From: DATKCA01 sp035544675
Lineage (GTDB): Bacteria > Acidobacteriota > Thermoanaerobaculia > Gp7-AA8
DNA length: 25,453 nucleotides
Assembly: GCA_035544675.1 (NCBI GenBank)
Contig: DATKCA010000084.1
Coordinates: 1 to 25,453 of the forward strand
Direction: 5' to 3'
The translations under genes and the position numbers were made by a program. Of the stretch, positions 7,111-14,431 are shown in pieces. How positions within the stretch are numbered: the stretch's first letter is position 1; every line of letters starts with the position of its first letter. A model generated the notes under the pieces. The model made no database searches, was not told the DNA's origin, and saw only the letters and a list, made by a program, of their open reading frames with translations.

Positions 7111-8175
7111 CTATGTTTTCGCGCGCTGGTACTGCGGCGGCCACTGCAGCTCCACTCCCAGCTCCCGTGCGGCGTGCAGCGGCCAGTACGGGTCGCGCAA
7201 CAGCTTCCGGGCCATGAGCACCGCGTCGGCTGACCCTTCCGCAATGATCGCCTCGGCCTGCTTCGCCTGCGTGATCATCCCGACGGCGCCCGTGAGAACT
7301 CGCGCTTCGGCGCGGATGATTCTGGCAAAGGGGACCTGGTAACCCGGCCCGACCTCGACTCTCGCGTTCGGTATGAGACCGCCGCTCGAGCAGTCGATGA
7401 GATCGACCCCGCGCACGCGCAGCAGTTTCGCCAGCGCCACCGATTGCTCGAGGTCCCACCCCCCCTCTGCCCAGTCGGTCGCCGAGATGCGCACGAACAG
7501 CGGCAGCTCTTCGGGCCATCGCTTCCGCACCGCCTCGGTCACGCGGAGCGCCAGTCGCATCCGCTTCTCCATGGAGCCGCCGTACGCGTCGGCGCGGTGG
7601 TTCGTGAGCGGCGAGAGAAACTCGTGGATGAGATATCCGTGCGCCATGTGCAGCTCGATGACGCGGAAACCGGCCTCCACGGCGTACGCTGCGGCCCGCT
7701 CGAAGTCCGCCACGACCTTGTCGATGTCCGGCTCGGTCAGCTCGCTCGGGACGGCCCATCCCTCGGCGAAGGGAATCGCGCTCGGAGCGACCGGCTGCCA
7801 CGAGTGCGATCCGGTGCGGATCGGCTTGCCACCGCGCCACGGGACGTCGGTCGAGGCCTTCCGGCCGGCGTGGGCGAGCTGAAGCCCCGGCACCGCGCCA
7901 TGCTCTTCGATGAATCGCGCGATGGGAGTGAAGCCCCTCACGTGCTCCGATGACCAGAACCCGCTGTCCCAGTCGGTGATGCGTCCCTCGGGCGAAACCG
8001 CCGAGGCCTCCACCATCACCAGTGCGGCGCCGCCGACGGCGCGGCTGCCGAGGTGCACAAGGTGCCAGTCGTTCGGCAACCCGTTCCGGCTCGAGTACTG
8101 GCACATCGGCGAAACGAAGATTCGATTGCGGAACGTGACGTTGCGGATCGTGAACGGGTCGAACAGATATGACAT
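7111..8175 (-). CDS. Old Yellow Enzyme family NAD(P)H:flavin oxidoreductase, YqjM-like
   Basis: The 354-aa protein starts MSYLFDPFTIRNVTFRNRIFVSPM and belongs to the FMN-dependent ene-reductase family that reduces activated C=C bonds. It is of the YqjM/xenobiotic-reductase class: Cys25 and Tyr27 (PMCQYSS) match the flavin-contacting Cys and Tyr of that class, and the substrate-anion-binding His pair with Tyr is seen as His176, His179 and Tyr181 (ELHMAHGYLIHEFLSP). FMN-barrel motifs HAGRK (102-106) and AYGGSMEKRMRL (197-208) are intact. The start at 8175 is chosen at the first conserved Met; a longer frame exists but would overlap gluQ. It has no visible ribosome site. It is divergent from gluQ and convergent with the homogentisate operon. 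Its substrate is unknown. Confidence 0.93.
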   Translation of the reverse strand: MSYLFDPFTIRNVTFRNRIFVSPMCQYSSRNGLPNDWHLVHLGSRAVGGAALVMVEASAVSPEGRITDWDSGFWSSEHVRGFTPIARFIEEHGAVPGLQLAHAGRKASTDVPWRGGKPIRTGSHSWQPVAPSAIPFAEGWAVPSELTEPDIDKVVADFERAAAYAVEAGFRVIELHMAHGYLIHEFLSPLTNHRADAYGGSMEKRMRLALRVTEAVRKRWPEELPLFVRISATDWAEGGWDLEQSVALAKLLRVRGVDLIDCSSGGLIPNARVEVGPGYQVPFARIIRAEARVLTGAVGMITQAKQAEAIIAEGSADAVLMARKLLRDPYWPLHAARELGVELQWPPQYQRAKT

Positions 8176-8188
8176 AAACGCCTTATGT
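8172..8188. promoter_or_regulatory. Palindrome containing both start codons of a divergent gene pair
   Basis: ACATAA-N5-TTATGT is a perfect 6-bp inverted repeat. Its arms carry the ATG of the oxidoreductase (minus strand, 8173-8175) and the ATG of gluQ (plus strand, 8185-8187). Only nine bases lie between the two start codons, so neither gene can have a normal leader here. Confidence 0.5.
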
Positions 8189-9045
8189 TGCCCGTGACCG
8201 GCCGTTTTGCTCCATCGCCGACCGGGCCTTTGCACATCGGAAGCCTCGTCGCGGCGGTCGGGTCATGGCTTTTCGCGAGGTCGGCCGGTGGACGTTGGCT
8301 CGTTCGAATGGAGGATCTCGATCGCCCCCGCGTCGTCCCCGGCTCCGATCAGGAAATTCTCGGCGCATTGCAGAAATACGGTCTGGACTGGGACGGGGAT
8401 GTCGTTTATCAGTCGCAGCGTACAGCGCTTTACGAGGATGCGCTGGCCCGGCTGCGCAGCGGAGGGGCAGTGTTCGACTGCGCGTGCTCGCGGGCGGAGC
8501 TGCAGCGGGCGGCGTCGGCGCCGGCCCAGAGCGAGCTGACGTATCCCGGCACGTGCAGAAACGGGTTGCCGCCAGGCCGTGTGGCGCGGGCGGTCCGGTT
8601 CCGCGCCCCGCAGGGTGTGATCGCGTTCGACGATCTCATTCGCGGCCGGGTCGAGGAGGACGTGGCGCACGACACCGGCGACTTCGTCCTGAAACGCGCC
8701 GACGGAGTGTTCGCCTACCAGCTGGCGGTCGTCGTCGATGACGAGGAACAGGGCGTCACGCAGGTGGTTCGCGGCGGCGATCTGCTGTCGTCGACGGCGC
8801 GGCAGATCGCCCTGCAGCGCGCGCTCGGATTCCCGACGCCGCAATACGCTCATGTGCCGCTCGTCATGGACGAAGAAGGCGCCAAGCTCGGCAAGCGGAC
8901 GGGCGCGCTGCCGCTCGACGTGCTCGACGAGAAACGCGTCGCCGAGACGCTGTGGCTGGCGCTGCGGCATCTGGGTTCGGAGGCGGAGACGCTGGAGGAG
9001 GCGCTGAAGCAGTGGAGCGCCGCCGACCCGGCGTCGCCTTCGTAA
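8185..9045 (+). CDS. gluQ: Glutamyl-Q tRNA(Asp) synthetase
   Basis: This truncated class I synthetase attaches glutamate to queuosine in tRNA(Asp). The 286-aa product has the catalytic core only, without the anticodon-binding domain. Signature 1 is GRFAPSPTGPLHIGSL (HIGH-type motif at 17-20), and the KMSKS-type loop is KLGKR (234-238). Zinc ligands expected for the family are Cys99, Cys101, Tyr120 and Cys124. ATG 8185 is the annotated start; GTG 8194 is nearly as good, and neither has a Shine-Dalgarno sequence. The last 11 residues (9012-9045) are encoded within a palindromic repeat element, so the C-terminus may have been overwritten by it. Confidence 0.95.
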   Translation: MLPVTGRFAPSPTGPLHIGSLVAAVGSWLFARSAGGRWLVRMEDLDRPRVVPGSDQEILGALQKYGLDWDGDVVYQSQRTALYEDALARLRSGGAVFDCACSRAELQRAASAPAQSELTYPGTCRNGLPPGRVARAVRFRAPQGVIAFDDLIRGRVEEDVAHDTGDFVLKRADGVFAYQLAVVVDDEEQGVTQVVRGGDLLSSTARQIALQRALGFPTPQYAHVPLVMDEEGAKLGKRTGALPLDVLDEKRVAETLWLALRHLGSEAETLEEALKQWSAADPASPS

Positions 9046-9072
9046 AGAGCCGCCGAGCCGGCGGCGCTCCAC
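9012..9072. repeat. REP-like palindromic element, copy 1 (gluQ 3' end)
   Basis: The outer arms GTGGAGCGCCGCCG (9012-9025) and CGGCGGCGCTCCAC (9059-9072) are exact 14-bp complements. An inner hairpin, GCCGCCG-AGC-CGGCGGC (9049-9065), uses the right part. The element covers the end of gluQ and stops 1 bp before the convergent peptidase gene. There is no T-run, so termination would not be of the usual intrinsic type. Related copies lie at 11480-11548 and 13933-13991. Confidence 0.75.
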
Positions 9073-9073
9073 C

Positions 9074-11110
9074 TCACCAGATGTCGCACCTCGTCTGGTC
9101 GCTCCGCACCATCGGGTCCGTGGCCCTGCAACTGAACGCCTCGGCGAACGCCGGCAGGTTCGACAGGGGGCCATTGACCCGGAACCGCGCCAGCGGATGC
9201 GGATCGGTCGTCACCTGGAGACGCTCGAACTCCGGCGTGGCTTTCTCGGCCCACACCTGCGCCCATCCGAGAAAGAAGCGCTGCTCCGGAGTGAAGCCGT
9301 CGATGATGCGGCGCGGCTTTCCTTCCTGCGACTTCAGATACGCGGCGAACGCGATGTCGAGGCCGCCGAGGTCGGCGATGCTTTCGCCGAGGACCAGGTC
9401 GCCGCTCATGCGGAGCCCGTCGGCGACTTCGAAGCTGCTGAACTGTTCCGAGACGCAGCGCGCCCGCTCCAGGAAGCCGGCCTTGTCCTCGGCCGACCAC
9501 CAGTCGGCCAGGTTGCCGCGCGCGTCGTACTGCCTGCCCTGATCGTCGAAGCCGTGAATGAGCTCGTGACCGATGACGGCGCCCATGCCCCCGTAGTTGT
9601 AGGCGTCGTCGGCGTTGGGGTCGTAGAACGGCGGCTGAAGGATGCCGGCCGGGAAGACGATCTCGTTCATCGTCGGATTGTTGTAGGCGTTGACCGTCGG
9701 CGGCGTCATCAGCCACTCCGTCCGGTCCACCGGCTTCCCGATCCTGGCGAGGTCGCGATAGAACTCGAAGCGGTTCGCGGCGAGCGTGTTCGCGACGAAC
9801 GGCCCGCGAACGACCGTCAGCGGCGAATAGTCGCGCCATTTGTCCGGATAACCGATCTTCGTCACGAAAGCCTGGAGTTTGACGATGGCCTGCTGCCGCG
9901 TCGTGGGGCCCATCCACTTCAGCGTGTTGATGTCTTCGCGCAGCGCGGACATGAGGTTCCGCACCATCTCCATCGCCTCGGCTTTGGCGGACTCGGGGAA
10001 GTAACGCTCCGTCCAGAGCCGGCCGAGTGCTTCACCGAGGGCGACGTCGGTCGCGGCGGCGCAGCGCTTCCATCGCGGAAGCATCTCTTTCTTCCCTTCC
10101 AGAAAGCGGTCCCAGAAATCGAAGTCGGCCTGTTCGAACCGTGAGGGGAGAGTCTCGGCGGCGCTGTTGACGAGATGCCAGCGGAAGTAGTCCTTCCACG
10201 TCTGGAGCGGCGTGGCGTCGATCTGGCGGCCAAGCTCCTCGAGGAACCGCGGCTGGCCGATGATGGCGCTGTCGATCGACGCGAGGTCGGTGGCCACGAG
10301 GTAGGTGCTCCATGTGAACGAAGGGGCCAGAGCCTCGATCTCGGCGCGAGTGAGCTTGTTGTACGTCGCGACGGGATCGCGCAGCTCGACGTTGGTCATC
10401 GAGGCCATGGCCAGCTTCGTCTCCAGCGCCATGATCGCCTGCGCGGCGCCCGAGGCGCGGCCGGCCGGATAGCCGCTCAACTCGAGCATGCGCGCGATGT
10501 GCTGGACATAGCGCTCCCGGATCTCAACCGAGCGCGCATCGTCATTTGTGTAGTAGTCGCGGTCGGGCAGGCCGATGCCCGATTGAGAGATCGAGGCGAC
10601 GACGCGCTCGGTGTCCCTGGCGTCCTGCGTCGCCGTGAAGGCGAAGGCCACCGGGACCCGGTAGGTATGCAGGTGGGCGATGAGCATCGGCAGCTCCGCG
10701 GTCGAGCGCAGCAAGTCGATGCGGGCCAGGTCGCTCTCGAGCGGGCGGATACCGGCGCGCTCGATGGTTGCCTCGTCCATGCAGGTGGCGTAGAAGTCGC
10801 CGACTTTCCTCGCCTCCGTGGAGTCGCCGGCCTCGCCGCGCGCGGCGGCCTCGAGGATCGTCCGCATCTTGTCCTTGTTGTTCTGGTTCAGGATGTGGAA
10901 CGAGCCCCATCGGGAGTACGCCGGCGGGATCTGCGTCCGCTGGACCCAGCCGCCGTTCGCGAAGCGGAAGAAGTCATGGCACGCCGAGACGCTGCGGTCG
11001 AGATTGGCGACGTCGAAACCGCTGCCGGCTGGTTGCGGTGGCGGCGATGTCGCGGTCTGGGTGGCACAGGACGCGAGCAGAAGCGTAAAGAACGCGGCGA
11101 AACGGCGCAT
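9074..11110 (-). CDS. M13-family zinc metallopeptidase, lipoprotein
   Basis: The 678-aa protein is a neprilysin/PepO-type endopeptidase. A lipoprotein signal (MRRFAAFFTLLLASC, Cys15) implies export and anchoring in a membrane. The zinc site is HELIH (515-519) with third ligand Glu576 in GESIADLGG. The substrate-binding NAY is at 474-476 within NAYNNPTMNEIVFPAGILQ, and the C-terminal C-x-I-W ending, typical of the family, is present as CDIW (675-678). The helical N-terminal M13 domain spans about 35-420. Start 11110 is set by GGAGGA six bases upstream (11117-11122 on the plus strand) and by the signal peptide; an upstream in-frame extension is not plausible. Its physiological peptide substrate is unknown. 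Confidence 0.96.
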   Translation of the reverse strand: MRRFAAFFTLLLASCATQTATSPPPQPAGSGFDVANLDRSVSACHDFFRFANGGWVQRTQIPPAYSRWGSFHILNQNNKDKMRTILEAAARGEAGDSTEARKVGDFYATCMDEATIERAGIRPLESDLARIDLLRSTAELPMLIAHLHTYRVPVAFAFTATQDARDTERVVASISQSGIGLPDRDYYTNDDARSVEIRERYVQHIARMLELSGYPAGRASGAAQAIMALETKLAMASMTNVELRDPVATYNKLTRAEIEALAPSFTWSTYLVATDLASIDSAIIGQPRFLEELGRQIDATPLQTWKDYFRWHLVNSAAETLPSRFEQADFDFWDRFLEGKKEMLPRWKRCAAATDVALGEALGRLWTERYFPESAKAEAMEMVRNLMSALREDINTLKWMGPTTRQQAIVKLQAFVTKIGYPDKWRDYSPLTVVRGPFVANTLAANRFEFYRDLARIGKPVDRTEWLMTPPTVNAYNNPTMNEIVFPAGILQPPFYDPNADDAYNYGGMGAVIGHELIHGFDDQGRQYDARGNLADWWSAEDKAGFLERARCVSEQFSSFEVADGLRMSGDLVLGESIADLGGLDIAFAAYLKSQEGKPRRIIDGFTPEQRFFLGWAQVWAEKATPEFERLQVTTDPHPLARFRVNGPLSNLPAFAEAFSCRATDPMVRSDQTRCDIW

Positions 11111-11177
11111 CGAGATTCCTCCAGGCGCGATGGTACGGTGAGCGAGAGTGGTCCATTTCGTGAAACCTGCAAACTTC

Positions 11178-11471
11178 ATGACGCAGAAACAGGTTTCCGT
11201 AGAACACAACCAGGCCCGGTCGCGGTTCGAAGCGACCGTCGACGGACGTCTCGCTGAAGCCGGCTACCAGCTGAGACCCGGGCAGATCGTCTTCACTCAC
11301 ACGAGTGTCCCGAAGGAGCTCGAAGGCCGGGGCATCGCCGGGGAGATCGTCCGCGCCGGGCTCGATTACGCGCGCGGCGAGAAGCTCGGGGTCGTGGCCG
11401 AGTGCTCTTACGTCTCTCGATTCATCGAACGGCATCCCGAGTATCAGGATCTTCTATCGAAGACGTCGTAG
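11178..11471 (+). CDS. Small GNAT-like N-acetyltransferase (YjdJ/NATD1 type)
   Basis: The product is 97 aa and matches the short single-domain acetyltransferase family: an N-terminal strand pair (RFEATVDGRLAEAGYQL), then VFTHTSVPKELEGRGIAGEIV with the acetyl-CoA loop GRGIAG (50-55), and the conserved AECSYVSRFIERHPEYQDL at the end. The function of this family is poorly known; acyl-CoA-dependent acetylation is presumed. ATG 11178 is chosen as it begins just before the domain; GTG 11148 would add 10 residues. No clear ribosome site. It is divergent from the peptidase gene and followed by a REP-like element. Confidence 0.85.
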   Translation: MTQKQVSVEHNQARSRFEATVDGRLAEAGYQLRPGQIVFTHTSVPKELEGRGIAGEIVRAGLDYARGEKLGVVAECSYVSRFIERHPEYQDLLSKTS

Positions 11472-11479
11472 ATGAGTGA

Positions 11480-11548
11480 AATGGAGCGCGGGTGTCCTCA
11501 CCCGCGCCCCCCTCCATTCCACGCTGTATCTGCCGGTCTCGCGCTCCA
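11480..11548. repeat. REP-like palindromic element, copy 2 (upstream of cstA)
   Basis: Outer arms are TGGAGCGCG (11482-11490) and CGCGCTCCA (11540-11548). An inner hairpin pairs GCGCGGGTG (11486-11494) with CACCCGCGC (11499-11507) around loop TCCT, extended by AATGGA/TCCATT after a small bulge. The 23 bases 11480-11502 reappear exactly, inverted, at 13969-13991. It fills the gap between the small GNAT gene and the cstA promoter. Confidence 0.8.
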
Positions 11549-11549
11549 C

Positions 11550-11555
11550 TAGAAT
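11550..11555 (+). promoter_or_regulatory. -10-like hexamer TAGAAT positioned for a leaderless cstA transcript
   Basis: TAGAAT ends exactly six bases before ATG 11562, so a transcript starting at the usual distance would begin at the A of the start codon. No Shine-Dalgarno sequence is present upstream of the ATG. No clear -35 was found. Confidence 0.45.
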
Positions 11556-11561
11556 CTTGCG

Positions 11562-13241
11562 ATGCAGCTCGCGCTGATCGCGATCGTCTTTCTGGCCACC
11601 ATGGTCGCCGGCTACAGGCTTTATGGGGGCTGGATCGCGGGTCAGGTAGCGCTCGATCCGGCCGCGACGACGCCCGCCCGCGAGAAGAGCGACGGAGTCG
11701 ACTTCGTCCCGACGCGGCCGTTCTACCTGTTCGGCCAGCATTTCGCGGCCATCGCGGCGGCGGGGCCGATCGCCGGCCCGATCATCGCCTGCCAGGCGTT
11801 CGGATGGCTGCCCTGTCTGCTCTGGATCGGGCTGGGCGTCGTTCTGATCGGCGCCGTGCACGACTTCATGGCGCTCGTGGCCTCGGTGCGGCACGGCGCG
11901 CGATCGATCGCCGAGGTGACGCGCGAGCATCTCGGAGCGCGAGCCGGCGCGGCCATGATGGCGTTCATCTGGCTCGCGCTCGTCTACGTGATCGTCGCGT
12001 TCGCGGATATCACCGCGGGAAGCTTCGTCACCGGCGTCGAAGAGCTGGCGGCGGCCGAGGTGGCGTTTCATCCCGGCGGTGCCGTCGCCGCGGCGAGCAT
12101 CTTCTATCTCGCTCTGGCCGTGCTGATGGGGTTCGTGCAGCGCTTTCTGAATCCGCCGCTGTGGCTCATGACGGTGATCTTCGTTCCGGCCACGTTCGCG
12201 GCGGTGTGGATGGGCACGCAGTTCTCGACGCTGCTCATCATGGACGCGAAGATGTGGGCGCTTCTCATCCTGGCGTACTGCTGCGTTGCCTCGATGGTCC
12301 CGGTGTGGTCACTGCTCCAGCCGCGCGGGTACCTGGGCGGCTTCGTTCTCTACTTCGCGCTGGCCCTGGGAGTGATCGGGATCTTCTTCGGCGGATACGA
12401 GATCCGCCAGCCTGCGTTCAAGACGTTCGATGCCGGCGGGATGACCGGCCTGCTCTTCCCGTTCCTCTTCGTGACCATTGCCTGCGGGGCATGCTCCGGT
12501 TTCCACGGCCTGGTGTGCTCCGGGACGACGTCGAAGCAGATCGATCGCGAGACGCACATCAAGCCGGTCGGCTTCGGGGGGATGCTGGCGGAGGGTTTCG
12601 TGGCCCTGATCGCGATGGTGACAGTGATGATCGTGGCGCAGAAGGACCTCACCGGGCTGAAGCCGGGGACGATCTACGGCAACGGCATCGGCGACTTCCT
12701 GACGATCATCATCGGCGAGAAGTACCGGAACTTCGCGATCACGTTCGGGGCCATGGCTTTCTCCACGTTCGTCTTCGACACGCTCGACGTCTGCACGCGC
12801 CTGGGGCGCTACATCGTGCAGGAGCTGTTCGGATGGACGAGCCGGCTGGGCGCGTGGGTGGGCACGTTCATGACCATCGCGCTGCCCGTGTACTTCGTGG
12901 CGTTCGCTCCATCCGGGAGCTGGGTGAAGTTCTGGACGCTGTTCGGGGCATCGAATCAACTGCTGGCCGCTCTGACTCTGCTGTCGATCAGCGTGTGGCT
13001 GCATCAGCGGCGGCAGCGCGTGGCGTTCACGCTGCTTCCGATGCTGTTCGTCCTGGTGACGACGCTGTATGCGCTGGCCCGGCTGACGGTCGCGAACTTC
13101 GCGGCGGCCAGGGTGGGGGGTGGTGGAGTCGAGCTGGTGAACAGCATTTCCTCGGCGGTGCTCATCGTCCTGGCGATCTATCTCGTGGCGCGGGCGCTCG
13201 CCGCGGTGCGAGGCCGTCCGGCGGTCGCGGCACCGGCATGA
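11562..13241 (+). CDS. cstA: Carbon starvation protein CstA family transporter
   Basis: This polytopic inner-membrane protein belongs to the CstA family, whose characterised members take up peptides or pyruvate. The 559-aa length is that of the shorter family form (E. coli CstA is about 700 aa). Landmark segments are DGVDFVPTRPFYLFGQHFAA (44-63) followed by IAAAGPIAGP, and later FHGLVCSGTTSKQIDRETH, both hallmarks of the family. About 14-16 hydrophobic segments can be traced. ATG 11562 has no ribosome site but a well-placed -10-like hexamer. A long ORF in another frame over the same stretch is a shadow. Substrate specificity cannot be decided here. Confidence 0.95.
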   Translation: MQLALIAIVFLATMVAGYRLYGGWIAGQVALDPAATTPAREKSDGVDFVPTRPFYLFGQHFAAIAAAGPIAGPIIACQAFGWLPCLLWIGLGVVLIGAVHDFMALVASVRHGARSIAEVTREHLGARAGAAMMAFIWLALVYVIVAFADITAGSFVTGVEELAAAEVAFHPGGAVAAASIFYLALAVLMGFVQRFLNPPLWLMTVIFVPATFAAVWMGTQFSTLLIMDAKMWALLILAYCCVASMVPVWSLLQPRGYLGGFVLYFALALGVIGIFFGGYEIRQPAFKTFDAGGMTGLLFPFLFVTIACGACSGFHGLVCSGTTSKQIDRETHIKPVGFGGMLAEGFVALIAMVTVMIVAQKDLTGLKPGTIYGNGIGDFLTIIIGEKYRNFAITFGAMAFSTFVFDTLDVCTRLGRYIVQELFGWTSRLGAWVGTFMTIALPVYFVAFAPSGSWVKFWTLFGASNQLLAALTLLSISVWLHQRRQRVAFTLLPMLFVLVTTLYALARLTVANFAAARVGGGGVELVNSISSAVLIVLAIYLVARALAAVRGRPAVAAPA

Positions 13242-13264
13242 GGAGCGCGACCGGCCACTACAGC

Positions 13265-13280
13265 CGGGGACGACTCCCCG
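13265..13280. other. Short GC hairpin after cstA
   Basis: CGGGGA-CGAC-TCCCCG forms a 6-bp stem with a 4-nt loop, 23 bases after the cstA stop. The downstream bases are TGATACCGTCCTTTCC, without a proper T-run, so an intrinsic terminator is possible but weak. Confidence 0.35.
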
Positions 13281-13313
13281 TGATACCGTCCTTTCCTCCG
13301 GCAGGCTCGGAAA

Positions 13314-13928
13314 TTGAAGTCATGGCAGTTGGGGGTACCGCGATTGTTCGACGGAGCAGCGAGATCCGAGGAGCCCGCACTCGTTTTTGCGCGCAACTTT
13401 TTCAAGAATCCACGCATGCTCGGGTCCCTCATTCCGAGCTCTCGTTTCCTGGTGGCGCAGCTGCTTCGCAATGTCCCGTGGAATGACGCGCGGGTCATCG
13501 TCGAATACGGCCCCGGCGTCGGCACCATCAGCGGCGAGATCCTCAAGCGCATGCGGCCGGACGCTGTGCTGGTCGCCTTCGAGATCAACGACGACTTCGT
13601 CCGCGTTCTGGCCAGGCGGTTCGACGACAGGCGTTTCAAGGTGGTTCACCGGTCGGCCGCCGATGTTCGAGCGGTGCTCGACGAGTTGGGTCTCGGCCCT
13701 GCCGACTGCGCCATCGCCGGCATTCCCTTCAGCATCATGCCGCAGGAGAGCCGCCGCGCCGTCCTGGAGAACACGCATGCCGCGCTGCGCACCGGCGGCT
13801 CGTTCATCGTCTACCAGTTCTCTTCACGGGTGAAGACCCATCTCGAGGAGCTTTTCGGGCCGGTCAAACAGCGGTTCGAGCCGCGCAACATTCTGCCCGC
13901 CCGCGTCTTCCACTGCGTGAAGAAATAG
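13314..13928 (+). CDS. SAM-dependent methyltransferase, phospholipid N-methyltransferase-like
   Basis: The 204-aa product has the opening FARNFFKNPRMLGSLIPSSRFLVAQLL, characteristic of PmtA-like phosphatidylethanolamine N-methyltransferases and related KsgA-like enzymes. SAM-binding motif I is VEYGPGVG (63-70), with an acidic residue at Glu90 after the second strand and a motif IV-like IPFS (137-140). It could methylate phosphatidylethanolamine at the membrane; an rRNA or other small-molecule target is not excluded. The start is uncertain: TTG 13314 is the first in-frame start and no good ATG precedes the domain; TTG 13329 or 13344 are alternatives. ATG 13416 would cut into the conserved region. 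It ends just before a REP-like element. Confidence 0.75.
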   Translation: MKSWQLGVPRLFDGAARSEEPALVFARNFFKNPRMLGSLIPSSRFLVAQLLRNVPWNDARVIVEYGPGVGTISGEILKRMRPDAVLVAFEINDDFVRVLARRFDDRRFKVVHRSAADVRAVLDELGLGPADCAIAGIPFSIMPQESRRAVLENTHAALRTGGSFIVYQFSSRVKTHLEELFGPVKQRFEPRNILPARVFHCVKK

Positions 13929-13932
13929 GTTG

Positions 13933-13991
13933 TGGAGCGGCGGTCTCTACCGCCGTCCCCGGGGCGCCGGTGAGGACACCCGCGCTCCATT
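13933..13991. repeat. REP-like palindromic element, copy 3
   Basis: Outer arms are TGGAGCG (13933-13939) and CGCTCCA (13983-13989). A left inner hairpin pairs CGGCGGT (13938-13944) with ACCGCCG (13949-13955) around loop CTCT. Bases 13969-13991 are an exact inverted copy of 11480-11502. It begins four bases after the methyltransferase stop. Confidence 0.8.
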
Positions 13992-14005
13992 CCGAGCGTC
14001 ACTGT

Positions 14006-14034
14006 TTGACGCCTGAGGGGAAACAGGCCAGAAT
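14006..14034 (+). promoter_or_regulatory. Sigma-70 type promoter for the SWIB gene
   Basis: TTGACG (14006-14011), a 17-bp spacer and CAGAAT (14029-14034) fit a housekeeping promoter. Transcription would start near 14041, leaving a leader of about 20 nt with AGAGG before ATG 14062. Confidence 0.6.
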
Positions 14035-14061
14035 CCGCGGAAAACTCAGAAGAGGATGACG

Positions 14062-14346
14062 ATGGCGACAGCTAAGAAGAGTTCCGGATCGAAGGGCGGG
14101 GGCAAAGGTCTCGCCGCCGAAGTACAGCCGAGTGAAGACCTCAGCGCAGTCATCGGCAGCAAGCCGATGCCGCGCAGCGAAGTCACCAAGAAGGTTTGGG
14201 ACTACATCAAGGCCAACGGCCTTCAGGATCAGACGAACAAGCGGATGATCAACGCCGATGAGAATCTGAAGAAGATCTTCGGCGGCAAGAAGCAGGTCTC
14301 GATGTTCGAGATGACTGCTCTGGTCAACAAGCACCTGAAGGCATAG
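14062..14346 (+). CDS. SWIB/MDM2-domain protein
   Basis: This 94-aa protein has a short Lys/Gly/Ser-rich tail (MATAKKSSGSKGGGKG) and a complete SWIB domain (about 20-94): LSAVIGSKPMPRSEVTKKVWDYIKA, then NKRMINADENLKKIFGG and a final helix. The domain is best known from eukaryotic chromatin-remodelling BAF60 subunits and also occurs as small stand-alone bacterial proteins, for example in chlamydiae. The basic tail suggests nucleic-acid binding, but no function is established here. ATG 14062 is preferred because AGAGG lies six bases upstream; ATG 14056 is in frame but would abut the ribosome site. It is a single-gene transcription unit with its own promoter and terminator, perhaps strongly expressed. 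Confidence 0.9.
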   Translation: MATAKKSSGSKGGGKGLAAEVQPSEDLSAVIGSKPMPRSEVTKKVWDYIKANGLQDQTNKRMINADENLKKIFGGKKQVSMFEMTALVNKHLKA

Positions 14347-14379
14347 GCGGCCCACCGCCTTCGCGCGCGCATGACGAAG

Positions 14380-14407
14380 CGCCGCCGGTGTATCGGCGGC
14401 GTTTTTT
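14380..14407 (+). terminator. Intrinsic terminator of the SWIB gene
   Basis: An 8-bp stem, CGCCGCCG (14380-14387) with CGGCGGCG (14394-14401), and loop GTGTAT are followed directly by six T residues (14402-14407). It lies 33 bp after the stop codon and before the convergent menG gene. Confidence 0.92.
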
Positions 14408-14431
14408 CGTTGCGCGCGGTCTCGTGCGCGC

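Noticed and set aside
9049..9065. GCCGCCG-AGC-CGGCGGC as a bidirectional intrinsic terminator
   Set aside because: No T-run on either strand; better explained as part of the REP-like element.
13265..13280. Hairpin after cstA as an intrinsic terminator
   Set aside because: No T-run directly follows the 6-bp stem; kept only as a weak hairpin feature.
11492..13486. 664-aa plus-strand ORF over cstA
   Set aside because: It is Arg-rich and without domains, while the overlapping frame is a clear CstA with membrane helices.
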